From a virus, in the IMG/VR virus record IMGVR_UViG_3300049595_000850, positions 1 through 30,187 of that record: DNA of 30,187 nt. One strand, 5' to 3'. Below, in pieces: positions 15,029 to 22,669 of the stretch. Position numbers and translations under genes: made by a program. The notes below the pieces were generated by a model, which did not search any database, had not been told where the DNA came from, and saw only the letters and a list, made by a program, of their open reading frames with translations. Every line of letters begins with the position of its first letter. Position 1 is the first letter of the stretch.

Positions 15029-16629
15029 AGCTTTCCTCTTAATGTTTGTGGCACTATTGTTTTAGTTCTGTTTAAAGTGACAACAAAGTCCGTGTATTTT
15101 ATTCCTAATTGTCTAAATGATGCCGTAGGCGCTTTTATCGTATAACCATCGTATCCCTTGGAGGTTGCCCAACCTCCAAAATCTATATATAACTTTAATT
15201 CAGTCATCATTTCGGCAAATTCAACTGGATTTGAAGCTGCAAATCGACCATCAAATAACTTAGTTTGATTTGTTTTGGCTTCCCAATTTTTTATAACCAT
15301 TTTTTCATAAGCCTCCCTTTCTGTTTCCCATTGCGAATAAAGAGAACCATAACTGTCTATTTTCATATCTGATTTTTTAATCAATGCTGGCAAAACATTT
15401 TTATCTTTTCCAATAGCGTAAAGATTTGCAACTGAGTATTGTGATTCAGCCGCCCAATATGTACCGTTTCCAAAAGCGTTATCTCTAGCTCCATACAATT
15501 CGCCTTTAATATATCTGTTTATTAAATTTTCAGCTTTTAGATTTTGAGAAGGCACATCTGAAATACCTCTGTAAAGAATTGTATATTCAGGGTCTTTCGA
15601 TAATCTAATAAACTCCTCGTTTGATACAACCTTTGGAAGGCCTCTAAATCCTTGAAGTTCTGCAATTGCATTTTGTACGGTTTCATACTTTCCGTCAATA
15701 AGTTCAGGGTCTGAAATGTTTTTATTGCCTTTTACTATTTTGAGATATTCATTTTTAAATTGGTTGTAATCTGTATATTTTGCTTGAGTTGGTATAAACG
15801 CTTGCTCAGCTTCTATTCTAGGCGTAATACCTTGCGACGGCGTGGCTGGAATTCTTGGAGTTGCATTAAACCATTCAGGGAAATTACGACGCGCGTAAGC
15901 CTCGGAAACATAGACAACAACGCAACTGCAATTAATTGTTTGAGATGGGCCGCCATTTATATCGCCTGGCTTATCCATTAAAACAACCTCGCCTTTTGGT
16001 GTTAAAAAATCAAAAAATCCGTTTGCTGGTATTGGTTTATTTTGCGCTTGGATATGTTGAAACCTTGGCTCCTTAGCTCCTCCATGTATCCACAATTTCC
16101 AAAGAGTTGTTCCAGTCTGTTTGGCCCAATCCTCGGCGGAACGTTTCTTTCCTTCGTTGTAAGCTCGTGTCGATTCAGTCCTAGCAATTGCCCTGGCTCT
16201 CGCAATATTTGGTATTTGCTCAAGTAAAAGACGCTCCAGCTGGAACGGGTTTAAACCTTGCTCAATTCCTTCGCCAAGTATATTTTGGATTTGCTCTAAC
16301 GTGTTATCATTTACGCTAGTAATTAGATTTCCAAGGTTTTGCAAAACCCAATCCTTAATCCATTCTCTCCAGGTATTTAAAAAGAAATCGTCAGGAATGT
16401 AAGCCTTTTCGCGGTTGTCTTGTCTTATTCTGTTAAACTCTTGCTTAGCCGACTCAACAAAGACCGTTTGGTAGAACTTAATATAAGCCTCTTGCATTGG
16501 CAAAGGCGACGGATTTGGCTTGGCTTGTAGCTTTAGAGCCGCGGTAAATAGCTTAATCCCAAGGCGCTCGTATTTCTTTAGGTCAGATTGTGCCGACCTT
16601 CTAACCTTGGAATAATTTATAAGCTTCAT
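15025..16629 (-). CDS. Minor head protein (Mu gpF-like) fused to ADP-ribosyltransferase-like domain
   Basis: A 534-residue two-part protein. Residues ~30-265 match the Mu gpF/SPP1 gp7 head morphogenesis family: IARTESTRAYNEGKKR, WKLWIHGGAKEPRFQHI, and INCSCVVVYV near the end of the domain. Residues ~285-534 have an ADP-ribosyltransferase-like pattern: ILYRGIS with R354, FGNGTYWAA (386-394) resembling the PARP-type G-x-G-x-Y-[FW]-A strand, GYDGYTI and a terminal DFVVTLNRTK. ARTs usually have Glu where this Asp may sit, so activity is uncertain. It follows the portal by 3 bp. Phage T4 Alt is a precedent for a capsid-carried, injected ART. Confidence 0.8.
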   Translation of the reverse strand: MKLINYSKVRRSAQSDLKKYERLGIKLFTAALKLQAKPNPSPLPMQEAYIKFYQTVFVESAKQEFNRIRQDNREKAYIPDDFFLNTWREWIKDWVLQNLGNLITSVNDNTLEQIQNILGEGIEQGLNPFQLERLLLEQIPNIARARAIARTESTRAYNEGKKRSAEDWAKQTGTTLWKLWIHGGAKEPRFQHIQAQNKPIPANGFFDFLTPKGEVVLMDKPGDINGGPSQTINCSCVVVYVSEAYARRNFPEWFNATPRIPATPSQGITPRIEAEQAFIPTQAKYTDYNQFKNEYLKIVKGNKNISDPELIDGKYETVQNAIAELQGFRGLPKVVSNEEFIRLSKDPEYTILYRGISDVPSQNLKAENLINRYIKGELYGARDNAFGNGTYWAAESQYSVANLYAIGKDKNVLPALIKKSDMKIDSYGSLYSQWETEREAYEKMVIKNWEAKTNQTKLFDGRFAASNPVEFAEMMTELKLYIDFGGWATSKGYDGYTIKAPTASFRQLGIKYTDFVVTLNRTKTIVPQTLRGKL

Positions 16630-16632
16630 TTT

Positions 16633-18015
16633 TTACGCTGGGAAATCGCTAAAATCCGTTTGTGCATTACCTAAAGCCTCATCGCTTGGAATTACGTTGC
16701 TAGGTATCCAATGCACGTCCATTGCTGGGTCTTCGCTAGCGTGCCAGTTTAACAAGCTTCTAACTTCGTTGCCTGTAAAGTATGGAGATTTTCCGTATGT
16801 ATCTAGGATAACTTGCACGTCAGGTTGCAATTCGCTAAAGCTGGAAATATCGAAATCAATAACGTAATCCATGCCGTAAGACTTGCCAAGCCATTGCGTA
16901 AATTTCTCCTCAATCATTTGAAGTTGTGGCATAATTACATCGGTAACCAAAGCCTTTTGAGCGCCTTCCAAATTGGCATAGGTCGCGTTAGATGTAAACA
17001 AAACAGGGTTAACTCCCCAAAGACCGCAAAGCGTTTGCAAGTCCATGTTCTGAGAGTTAATAATGTCCATCGCAACTGGCGACAATCCGATTGCATCGTA
17101 ACGCAAAGGAATAGAAGACGCAACGATTTTATTAATGTTTTTATTGCCGTTTATCCTCTCATCAATCCGTTCGTCCATCTTGGCTCTTTGGTCAGGGGAC
17201 GGCCAAAACTCAGGGTTTGTAATATTTGGCGAAATAATTCCTTTGGCTCCTCCGTTTTGGAAAGTCTTTTGCTTGGCAAAGGTCGCCTCGTTATTAGCTT
17301 GTAAGGTTGTTAAACCAGCCAAAAGAGGAGGCATTCCACGCAATTGCGCGCCATTCAAATCCCAGGTTAAATTGGTTGTTTTAATGTGTAATACCTGGTT
17401 AGCTGGTATCTCAATATTTTGGTCTCCAATTATCAATTTGTAGCCTCGTACTGGCTCGAATAAGCTACCAGCCACAATCTCGACATAGTTAGACGGCAAA
17501 ACGTACATCTCCTTAATTTTGCCCTTATTAAGGCCATCCTGAGGAGCAAAGCCGTAAACGAAAATCTCGCCGCTAGTATTGTACCACGTTAGCATCGAAT
17601 CCAAAAACTCGCTCCAAGTTTGCATTGGATTAGGGTTTTTAATTAGCTGGCTTACTGGGTCGGTATAACTTACATTCTCAAGCTCCTTTTTACGAAATGC
17701 TATGCTTTGCAATCTGTTAAGTTCCTTCGAGTTATACTTTCCGCCTCTGTATTTCTTGGATGCTTCGCTCTCTTTGTAAACGTAGGTCGGGCATTGCTTG
17801 CCTTTCTCGGCTATCTTTCTAATGATTGAGTAAACCAGAGCGTTTCCTTTGTATCCCTTGTCGATAAAAGTTTGCTGGTTTGAGTCATACCAAACAACAA
17901 GCGTGGAGGCCGTAAACTGGCCGTAAAGTATCTGATTGAGTAGGTTTACATCGGGGTAAGTCTTTGTCGGCGTTACTTGTGGCGTGATGTAATTCTGAAG
18001 AGCCTTTAATAGCAT
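16633..18015 (-). CDS. Portal protein, HK97 family
   Basis: A 460-residue protein with the HK97 portal pattern: YDSNQQTFIDKGYKGNALVY near residue 43, PVSQLIKNPNPMQTWSEFLD, GEIFVYGFAP, EMYVLPSNYVEIVAG, VLHIKTTNLTWDLNGAQLRG, PPLLAGLTTLQANNEA, then LCGLWGVNPVLFTSNATYAN (the usual IPP..L... motif region). Forms the dodecameric portal through which DNA passes. It lies between terminase and the minor head protein and has a dedicated promoter 16 nt before its ATG. Confidence 0.92.
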   Translation of the reverse strand: MLLKALQNYITPQVTPTKTYPDVNLLNQILYGQFTASTLVVWYDSNQQTFIDKGYKGNALVYSIIRKIAEKGKQCPTYVYKESEASKKYRGGKYNSKELNRLQSIAFRKKELENVSYTDPVSQLIKNPNPMQTWSEFLDSMLTWYNTSGEIFVYGFAPQDGLNKGKIKEMYVLPSNYVEIVAGSLFEPVRGYKLIIGDQNIEIPANQVLHIKTTNLTWDLNGAQLRGMPPLLAGLTTLQANNEATFAKQKTFQNGGAKGIISPNITNPEFWPSPDQRAKMDERIDERINGNKNINKIVASSIPLRYDAIGLSPVAMDIINSQNMDLQTLCGLWGVNPVLFTSNATYANLEGAQKALVTDVIMPQLQMIEEKFTQWLGKSYGMDYVIDFDISSFSELQPDVQVILDTYGKSPYFTGNEVRSLLNWHASEDPAMDVHWIPSNVIPSDEALGNAQTDFSDFPA

Positions 18016-18031
18016 AGCATATTCGTTTTAA

Positions 18032-18066
18032 CAAATATACCTATTTATTTTTTTCTAAAAATGCAA
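18032..18066 (-). promoter_or_regulatory. Promoter for portal gene (TATATTTG)
   Basis: TATATTTG at 18039-18032 on the minus strand, 16 nt before the portal ATG (18015). The leader TTAAAACGAATATGCT is nearly the same as at the major tail and protease genes. The nearest upstream TTG (18066-18064) is 24 nt away, longer than usual, so the -33 element is uncertain. Confidence 0.75.
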
Positions 18067-18205
18067 GTCCATAAAACCAAATTACAACCATAACCACGCG
18101 AGCTAGCCAATGCCAGGTAAGCGGATTAAAATCCAAGGTCACAAATACGATTAATAGGTAAGTGATAAACATCAAAATAAGCGAGGCAATTGTTTCTTTT
18201 GTCAT
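18041..18205 (-). CDS. Small membrane protein (54 aa)
   Basis: ATG at 18205 overlaps the terminase stop (ATGA); TAG at 18041 abuts the portal promoter. Two predicted membrane segments are visible: TIASLILMFITYLLIVFVTL and RVVMVVIWFYGLAFL, with a charged end EKNK. It could be a holin-like or membrane-tethering protein, but location between terminase and portal gives no direct clue. Confidence 0.78.
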   Translation of the reverse strand: MTKETIASLILMFITYLLIVFVTLDFNPLTWHWLARVVMVVIWFYGLAFLEKNK

Positions 18206-19371
18206 ATTGAGAATTTAAATTCTTGTTTCTTTTTTAATTCCATCATTGCCAAATATCTCAACGCGTCAATCGCGTGGTTATAATCGTCAATAGGACTGTT
18301 TAGGCTTTTACCAGTCTTGTCTTTATCCCAAGTATAAGAGCGCAATTCCTTTATTAGATTTGTGCTTTCTTTAGTAACTAATAGCTTATGTTCTTGCAAA
18401 ATCTGAATGCCAAACTTAATCGAGTCGGCTCCCTTTAGGACTGGTTTAATGTTAAATCCTGAGCGGTAAATTTCCTCAATACTTTTCGGTTCGGCCGAGT
18501 CTGCATAGATTTTGTCGGTTTTATTTATTCCTAATCGGCTCATTTCTCCAATGATGTCAGAGTTTAGCATCCCTTGGCGGTAAATTTTCTCATCAACAAT
18601 TAAACAATCGTCGTATTGATAAACTCCAACCAATGTCGTTGGGTCGTTTGTAAATCCAAAGTCCATGCCGTAGCCAATTATCTTTGCATTTGCTGGCACT
18701 TGGTCGATTGATGACCAATTAGAGAAAATAACACCGTCTAAACTTCCAACCTGACCAAGGCCGTAAACCCTCCACCAATTCTCCCAGTACTTAGATGTCT
18801 TAGCCTTTTCTTTTGCCTTCTCTATTTCCTTTACAATTGCAGCGTCTAAGGCTTCGTTGTCTTTGTAGGTCAATATTACAAAGTCCGAGTCTTCGTCTTT
18901 TATAAGCTCTGTATGCACCCAAAACTCTTGGGTTGGATTATAATCTAAATAAATAAAATCCCTTGTACGGATTGATAATTGATTGTAGGATTCAAAGTCG
19001 ATATTGTTGCACTCATTTACGAATAAAACGTGCCTTCTTGCTCCTCTTAGTTTGTCGGGTTGGTCTGCCGAAAAAAACTCAATAAATGAGCCGTTTAAAA
19101 ACTTATATTTTAGGTCGGACTTATTGAATTGAGCGTCTCGATAATTGCCAGTCATGACCATTATGTTCAAAAAGTCTTTAACCGCGCCACGTTTTAAGTG
19201 TGGGATTGATTCAGCCACAACCGAAATTTCGGTATAAGGAGTCTGCATTGCATGAGTAATGAGCAAAGGCAAAATTGAAAAGGTTTTGGACGATGAGGTG
19301 CCACCTTGTACAATCCTTACTCTTTTTCTGAGCTTTGAGATTTTAGCTTGCGCCGTTGTCTTTTGGAACAT
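18202..19371 (-). CDS. Terminase large subunit
   Basis: A 389-residue packaging motor. N-terminal ATPase: Walker A GGTSSSKT (23-30), Walker B HVLFVNE (114-120), and a C-motif-like LDYNPT. C-terminal RNase H-like nuclease: YGMDFGFTND (D237), IYADSAEP (D291) and DDYNHAIDALRY (around D362-D369), three acidic sites expected to bind metal. The pattern is of the PBSX/Terminase_3 type. It overlaps the small subunit by 29 nt. Confidence 0.95.
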   Translation of the reverse strand: MFQKTTAQAKISKLRKRVRIVQGGTSSSKTFSILPLLITHAMQTPYTEISVVAESIPHLKRGAVKDFLNIMVMTGNYRDAQFNKSDLKYKFLNGSFIEFFSADQPDKLRGARRHVLFVNECNNIDFESYNQLSIRTRDFIYLDYNPTQEFWVHTELIKDEDSDFVILTYKDNEALDAAIVKEIEKAKEKAKTSKYWENWWRVYGLGQVGSLDGVIFSNWSSIDQVPANAKIIGYGMDFGFTNDPTTLVGVYQYDDCLIVDEKIYRQGMLNSDIIGEMSRLGINKTDKIYADSAEPKSIEEIYRSGFNIKPVLKGADSIKFGIQILQEHKLLVTKESTNLIKELRSYTWDKDKTGKSLNSPIDDYNHAIDALRYLAMMELKKKQEFKFSI

Positions 19372-19789
19372 TTAGGTCGATTCCTGTAAATATTGGCGTT
19401 TCCAAAATATGGGTTGTTTCTTGCTTGTCGCCGTACTTCTTAGGCATTAGCTTAGACAACTCCCATTTCTTTGCGTCTATCTTTAACCTTTGCAAGCTCA
19501 CCCATCCTGGGTCTATCTTTCCAGTTTCCGAGTCTCTTTGTGGAGGTTCGGAATAGTCTTGCTCGATGCTTTCAAACTTTAACTCCGCTCTAACAGTCAT
19601 TGCCTTCGCGTATTTGTTACTCATTTCCTCATTTTTAACAACCCAATCTAAAAAAGTCTTGTATGCTGGTAGATTGTTTTTGTCTGAGTCAATTATAGAT
19701 TTTAGGCTTTTACCTTGGCAAATTTGCTCAATTATAAGGTCAAACGCCTTTTGTTTGTCTTTTTCGTCCCAATGCAAATGCTTTTCCAT
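19343..19789 (-). CDS. Terminase small subunit
   Basis: A 148-residue protein next to the large subunit. It has an N-terminal helical DNA-binding region (KQKAFDLIIEQICQGKSLKS, then PAYKTFLDWVVKNEE), then KYAKAMTVRAELKFESIEQD and WVSLQRLKIDAKKWELSKL with PKKYGDK, a pattern typical of small terminases that recognise the packaging site. I use ATG 19789; a GTG at 19795 would add two residues. A TAAATTTG box sits 5 nt upstream. Confidence 0.85.
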   Translation of the reverse strand: MEKHLHWDEKDKQKAFDLIIEQICQGKSLKSIIDSDKNNLPAYKTFLDWVVKNEEMSNKYAKAMTVRAELKFESIEQDYSEPPQRDSETGKIDPGWVSLQRLKIDAKKWELSKLMPKKYGDKQETTHILETPIFTGIDLNVPKDNGAS

Positions 19790-19794
19790 AATCA

Positions 19795-19802
19795 CAAATT
19801 TA
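19795..19802 (-). promoter_or_regulatory. Possible -7 box for terminase genes (TAAATTTG)
   Basis: TAAATTTG on the minus strand matches TAnnTTTG and lies between the terminator at 19806-19832 and the ATG at 19789. Initiation here would give a leaderless or nearly leaderless mRNA. No good TTG is at the usual distance, so this is tentative. Confidence 0.4.
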
Positions 19803-19805
19803 AGT

Positions 19806-19832
19806 AAAAAAACCTTGCCCGATTGAGCAAGG
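19806..19832 (-). terminator. Intrinsic terminator before terminase genes
   Basis: On the minus strand CCTTGC (19832-19827), an 8-nt loop, GCAAGG (19818-19813) and a T7 run. It separates the regulator pair upstream from the packaging genes. Confidence 0.82.
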
Positions 19833-19861
19833 CTTTCCAGTTAACACTAACCCAAAACTAA

Positions 19862-20110
19862 CTATTTAAGTGTAATGACTTCGCCAGTCTTATTGCCAGC
19901 AAAGTCGCAAAGTACTCCATTCCATTCAAATCGTACCTCTTTCTCTCTAAGTTGATAAGCGGCCGCCAGCGTTCTAATTTGCCTTTGTACAAGCTCGATG
20001 CTTTCAAATTTACCTTTCCCTTTATTCGTCCAAGGCGACCATTGACCATCTCTTAGTCTGTATCTAATCTCTAACGAATAATCGGTTTTAGTTGGCTGAA
20101 TTCTCGGCAT
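19862..20110 (-). CDS. Small basic protein downstream of the XRE regulator (82 aa)
   Basis: An 82-residue protein: TDYSLEIRYRLRDGQWSPWT, then GKGKFESIELVQRQIRTLAA, EVRFEWNG and GNKTGEVITLK, suggesting a small alpha/beta fold with beta strands at both ends. It overlaps the XRE gene stop by 23 nt and ends just before the terminator, so the two genes form one short transcript. An alternative frame at 19858-20049 lacks a comparable pattern. No function recognised. Confidence 0.78.
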   Translation of the reverse strand: MPRIQPTKTDYSLEIRYRLRDGQWSPWTNKGKGKFESIELVQRQIRTLAAAYQLREKEVRFEWNGVLCDFAGNKTGEVITLK

Positions 20111-20306
20111 CTTTTCGTCTAATTATGACCTCTAAGCCAATCTCTTCACAAATTTGTCTAAGTCTGTTTAGGCTTATGCTTTCCCAACCATTTTCAACCT
20201 GGTTAATTGGAGCCAGGGACAGTCCGATTTTCTCGGACAACTGCTCTTGAGTATAACCAGCGGCTTTTCGTGCCTTTCGTATGAGTAACCCTTCGTAAAT
20301 GCTCAT
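20088..20306 (-). CDS. XRE-family transcriptional regulator
   Basis: A 72-residue Cro/cI-type helix-turn-helix protein: LIRKARKAAGYTQEQLSEKI, GLSLAPINQVENGWESISLN and LRQICEEIGLEVI are the classic five-helix HTH_3 pattern. It lacks any C-terminal protease or dimerisation domain. It has its own consensus promoter. Its promoter and that of the early operon (26.6 kb) share TTGGAATC at the -33 position, so it may regulate both (inference). Confidence 0.88.
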   Translation of the reverse strand: MSIYEGLLIRKARKAAGYTQEQLSEKIGLSLAPINQVENGWESISLNRLRQICEEIGLEVIIRRKDAENSAN

Positions 20307-20322
20307 TTGTTTAATCTTTAGG

Positions 20323-20350
20323 CAAATATATCATTCCGATTTGATTCCAA
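20323..20350 (-). promoter_or_regulatory. Promoter for XRE gene (TTG-N17-TATATTTG)
   Basis: TTG at 20350-20348 and TATATTTG at 20330-20323 on the minus strand, spacing 17 nt; ATG at 20306 is 16 nt past the box. TTGGAATCAAAT at the -33 end resembles TTGGAATCTAAT in the early promoter. Confidence 0.85.
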
Positions 20351-20370
20351 GTTAAAAGCAAGATTTTTGT

Positions 20371-20712
20371 TTAAAACGGAACTAATTTATAAATGCCCAT
20401 GTGTATAAACTCCTCGCCTTTTTTAACTAAGCATTTTCGAACATTTAACTCAAATACCATTTTATCGTTAAAGCCATATTTCTTTTGCGCAATATCGATA
20501 AGCAATTTTACTGGGTTGTCTAGGTCGCTGGCCTTGTTGCTAAAGCCAAAGAAAAACTCAATCCTCAACATTTCTTTGGGGTCAATTTCGGCTTTTGGCA
20601 ACATAAATGAAATCGTCCGCTCGTAATTCTTATACTCCTCGGTCTTAAAGCGCTTGCCTTGCCAAGCCTCGTTAACGCTTAGTGGTTTCTCGTTTAGCTT
20701 AAATTGTATCAT
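20371..20712 (-). CDS. rusA: RusA-like Holliday junction resolvase
   Basis: A 113-residue endonuclease. The RusA signature is visible: NKASDLDNPVKLLIDIAQKK with D63, D65, N66, K69 and D73, followed by GFNDK with D83, the acidic/lysine set that binds metal and cuts four-way junctions. The length is usual for phage RusA. It closes the replication operon and overlaps the preceding small membrane protein gene by 4 nt. It probably resolves recombination intermediates made with ERF or during replication. Confidence 0.88.
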   Translation of the reverse strand: MIQFKLNEKPLSVNEAWQGKRFKTEEYKNYERTISFMLPKAEIDPKEMLRIEFFFGFSNKASDLDNPVKLLIDIAQKKYGFNDKMVFELNVRKCLVKKGEEFIHMGIYKLVPF

Positions 20713-20858
20713 TTACATTTTTTATAAACCCAAGACCAAGCCAATGTCCACAAAGCCAAGGCCACTACAAAAAGCAGCAAACTAGAAACCTTTAGCAACG
20801 CCAGTAGGGTAATTCCTACAAGCGCCACAAAGATTGCGTACAAATCATTTTTTTTCAT
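20709..20858 (-). CDS. Small membrane protein (49 aa)
   Basis: ATG at 20858 shares its A with the preceding stop (TAATG); TGA at 20709 overlaps the RusA start (ATGA). Hydrophobic segments LYAIFVALVGITLLALL and SLLLFVVALALWTLAWSWVY suggest two membrane spans with a Lys-rich end. Tight coupling on both sides supports a real gene. Function unknown. Confidence 0.78.
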   Translation of the reverse strand: MKKNDLYAIFVALVGITLLALLKVSSLLLFVVALALWTLAWSWVYKKCK

Positions 20859-21130
20859 TAGAAAGGCAAAGTATCATTTTCAACAATTCGTTTCTCTGTC
20901 GGCTTGTTTGCCACTTGTACTGGCTTCCAGTCGTCTACCTCTAAGTAATGCGTCGGCTTACCTTCAACCTTTTCTTGCTTTTCCTTTAATACCAGGTTTA
21001 CCCATTCGGTATCATTTGCGTTTAGGTATGCCAATAGCTTTTCCAGGTCGCTACGGCTTTGGCTAATCTTTGTCATTTCGCCAAACTTGGTTTGGATAAT
21101 CTTTGCGTTTCCGCCGTAAATCTTGCTCAT
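20858..21130 (-). CDS. Putative single-stranded DNA-binding protein
   Basis: A 90-residue protein placed between helicase and RusA. It has a beta-rich first half (GGNAKIIQTKFGEMTKISQ, then TEWVNLVLKEKQE) and ends in VENDTLPF, which resembles the acidic SSB C-terminal tip (DDDIPF) used to recruit replication proteins. It is shorter than bacterial SSB. SSB function is an inference from tail and context. Confidence 0.55.
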   Translation of the reverse strand: MSKIYGGNAKIIQTKFGEMTKISQSRSDLEKLLAYLNANDTEWVNLVLKEKQEKVEGKPTHYLEVDDWKPVQVANKPTEKRIVENDTLPF

Positions 21131-21137
21131 GGTTTTT

Positions 21138-21317
21138 TTAGTTTATAGTTATTTTAATCGTGTTAAATTTTGTTTCTGAATTCATAGCTTCACTTATTTC
21201 AATTTTAATATCTGAATTTAAATCTATGTTTTTGCGCTGGCAAAACATCTGTATTTGTCTAATCAACTTAAGCGATTTCTTTTCCTTTCTGTTTGATAAA
21301 AAATAGGTAGTTGCCAT
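21138..21317 (-). CDS. Small basic protein (59 aa), replication operon
   Basis: ATG at 21317 follows the helicase stop by 2 nt; TAA at 21138. The sequence is Lys/Arg-rich in the first half (SNRKEKKSLKLIRQIQMF) and ends in alternating strand-forming residues (KFNTIKITIN). Short spacing to both neighbours supports expression. No family recognised. Confidence 0.75.
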   Translation of the reverse strand: MATTYFLSNRKEKKSLKLIRQIQMFCQRKNIDLNSDIKIEISEAMNSETKFNTIKITIN

Positions 21318-21319
21318 TT

Positions 21320-22369
21320 TTAAAATGGGGATTTAGTTTCTGTTTCAAACTCAAAATTATTTATTCCCAAATTGGGAAATTTTTCTACTCCTGGAAATTG
21401 ATTGCTTTTAACATTTGCGTTTGCAAAGTAATCGAATCCATCTTTACCAATGTAACGGTTGCGCTTTCTGTTAAAATCAATTGTAATCTCAAAAGGTATT
21501 CCAACCAACTTTTGTTTTTTGATTTTATCTGTCTTTATTATAACCGTTGTATCGTTAGGGTCGGTTGCTCTATTCGGTCGCCAAACGCTTATTGTGTTAT
21601 CGGTTGAATCTGCAAAGGTACCCCCCCCCTTTATTTGGTAGAGACTTGGAGGCGGATAATTGCCGTCTTTCTCTTTTCGTGGCGTGGTTTGGTGCATTAC
21701 CAAATGATAAGAAACATTATTCTTTCGGGTAAAATTAATTCTATCCATCATAAACCGAGAAGCGTACAAATGCTCTTGCTCTCCTGGGGACATCTCATGA
21801 CGGATTTTTATGTATGGGTCAACAATTACCGCGTTAACTCCTCTCTCCCAAACTAGAAACTCAAAGACACTTTCAATCTGTTCTATCCTAAAGTCAGGAA
21901 CTCCGTTTTTTTCAGGGTAAACAAAAAAGAAATTATCCTTTACCAAATCAAAAGCATTTAAATACTCCTCTTCGCTAAGGTCAAAATTCTTGTAAGCTCG
22001 GTCGGTACTCTTTCCAGTTATCGTGTGTATAATGTCATCAAAAAACTCGTCAGGAGGATAATTTTCAGGAGAGAAAAACGCAAACTTCCAACCCTCATTA
22101 ATTGCCTTTAGGACGCAAAGAAAAATAAGGAATTGCGATTTACCTTCGTTGTTGTAACCCGTCCACAAGTTAAACTCTCCTGCCTTCCATGACCACATCT
22201 TATTTTGCAGTCCTCCACTGGTTACTTGGTCAATATCCCTTACATAGGTTTTACTTCCAGCCTCTTTGCCTTTACGAAAATTGTTTAGCATTGACTCGCG
22301 TTGGCCAGCAAATGTCTTAATTGATGCCTCGCAAAAATCTAGGTCGAACTCTTTGTTGTGTTTTTTCAT
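21320..22369 (-). CDS. DnaB/Twinkle-like RecA-fold helicase
   Basis: A 349-residue ATPase. Walker A is GYNNEGKS (71-78), Walker B is VNAVIVDPY (D184), the sensor is VMHQTTPR (H226/Q227) and KGGGTFADSTDN corresponds to the DnaB H4 loop region that binds ssDNA. The N-terminal primase-contact domain of DnaB is absent, as in many phage helicases. A G9 run (21621-21629) encodes the KGGG motif. It overlaps the gene before it by 4 nt and is expected to act with the initiator at 22670. Confidence 0.85.
   Translation of the reverse strand: MKKHNKEFDLDFCEASIKTFAGQRESMLNNFRKGKEAGSKTYVRDIDQVTSGGLQNKMWSWKAGEFNLWTGYNNEGKSQFLIFLCVLKAINEGWKFAFFSPENYPPDEFFDDIIHTITGKSTDRAYKNFDLSEEEYLNAFDLVKDNFFFVYPEKNGVPDFRIEQIESVFEFLVWERGVNAVIVDPYIKIRHEMSPGEQEHLYASRFMMDRINFTRKNNVSYHLVMHQTTPRKEKDGNYPPPSLYQIKGGGTFADSTDNTISVWRPNRATDPNDTTVIIKTDKIKKQKLVGIPFEITIDFNRKRNRYIGKDGFDYFANANVKSNQFPGVEKFPNLGINNFEFETETKSPF
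21621..21629 (-). repeat. G9 homopolymer in helicase gene
   Basis: Coding strand AAG GGG GGG GGT, giving Lys-Gly-Gly-Gly of the putative ssDNA-binding loop. It is the longest G run in the window. Confidence 0.9.
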
Positions 22370-22668
22370 TCAAAAAAGTATTTATCAATTTCCGTTTTAA
22401 GTTCGTTGTATTTGCCTTGTTTCTTGGCTAGGTCTGTAAACCATTGCCTCTCAAATATCCTGTTTTGCCTTGCCTCTTCTTGCAATGCTAATTTAGTACC
22501 TTTTAAATCGTAATCTTGTAAATTTATAATATTGACGTACTTTTTTTGCAAAGCGTAAAGTCTTTTTAAGTTTACTTCCATTAAGGCCCAATTCTTAGTT
22601 TGCTGAGCTTGTACAATCAATCCCCAAACATTTCTATTTAGGTCGTTTAATTCTTGTATCTCTTTCAT
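22366..22668 (-). CDS. Helical protein of replication operon (100 aa)
   Basis: I take ATG 22668 (one base after the preceding TAA) rather than an upstream ATG at 22689 that would overlap the initiator gene. The ~100-residue protein is strongly helical and charged (EIQELNDLNRNVWGLIVQAQ, then ARQNRIFERQWFTDLAKK). Location between initiator and helicase suggests a helicase loader or replication accessory role. No motif is recognised. Confidence 0.78.
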   Translation of the reverse strand: MKEIQELNDLNRNVWGLIVQAQQTKNWALMEVNLKRLYALQKKYVNIINLQDYDLKGTKLALQEEARQNRIFERQWFTDLAKKQGKYNELKTEIDKYFFE

Positions 22669-22669
22669 C

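Noticed and set aside
19858-20049. 63-codon frame overlapping the gene after XRE
   Set aside because: The 82-codon frame at 19862-20110 has a more protein-like composition and starts within the XRE stop region; the other is basic and repetitive like a shadow.
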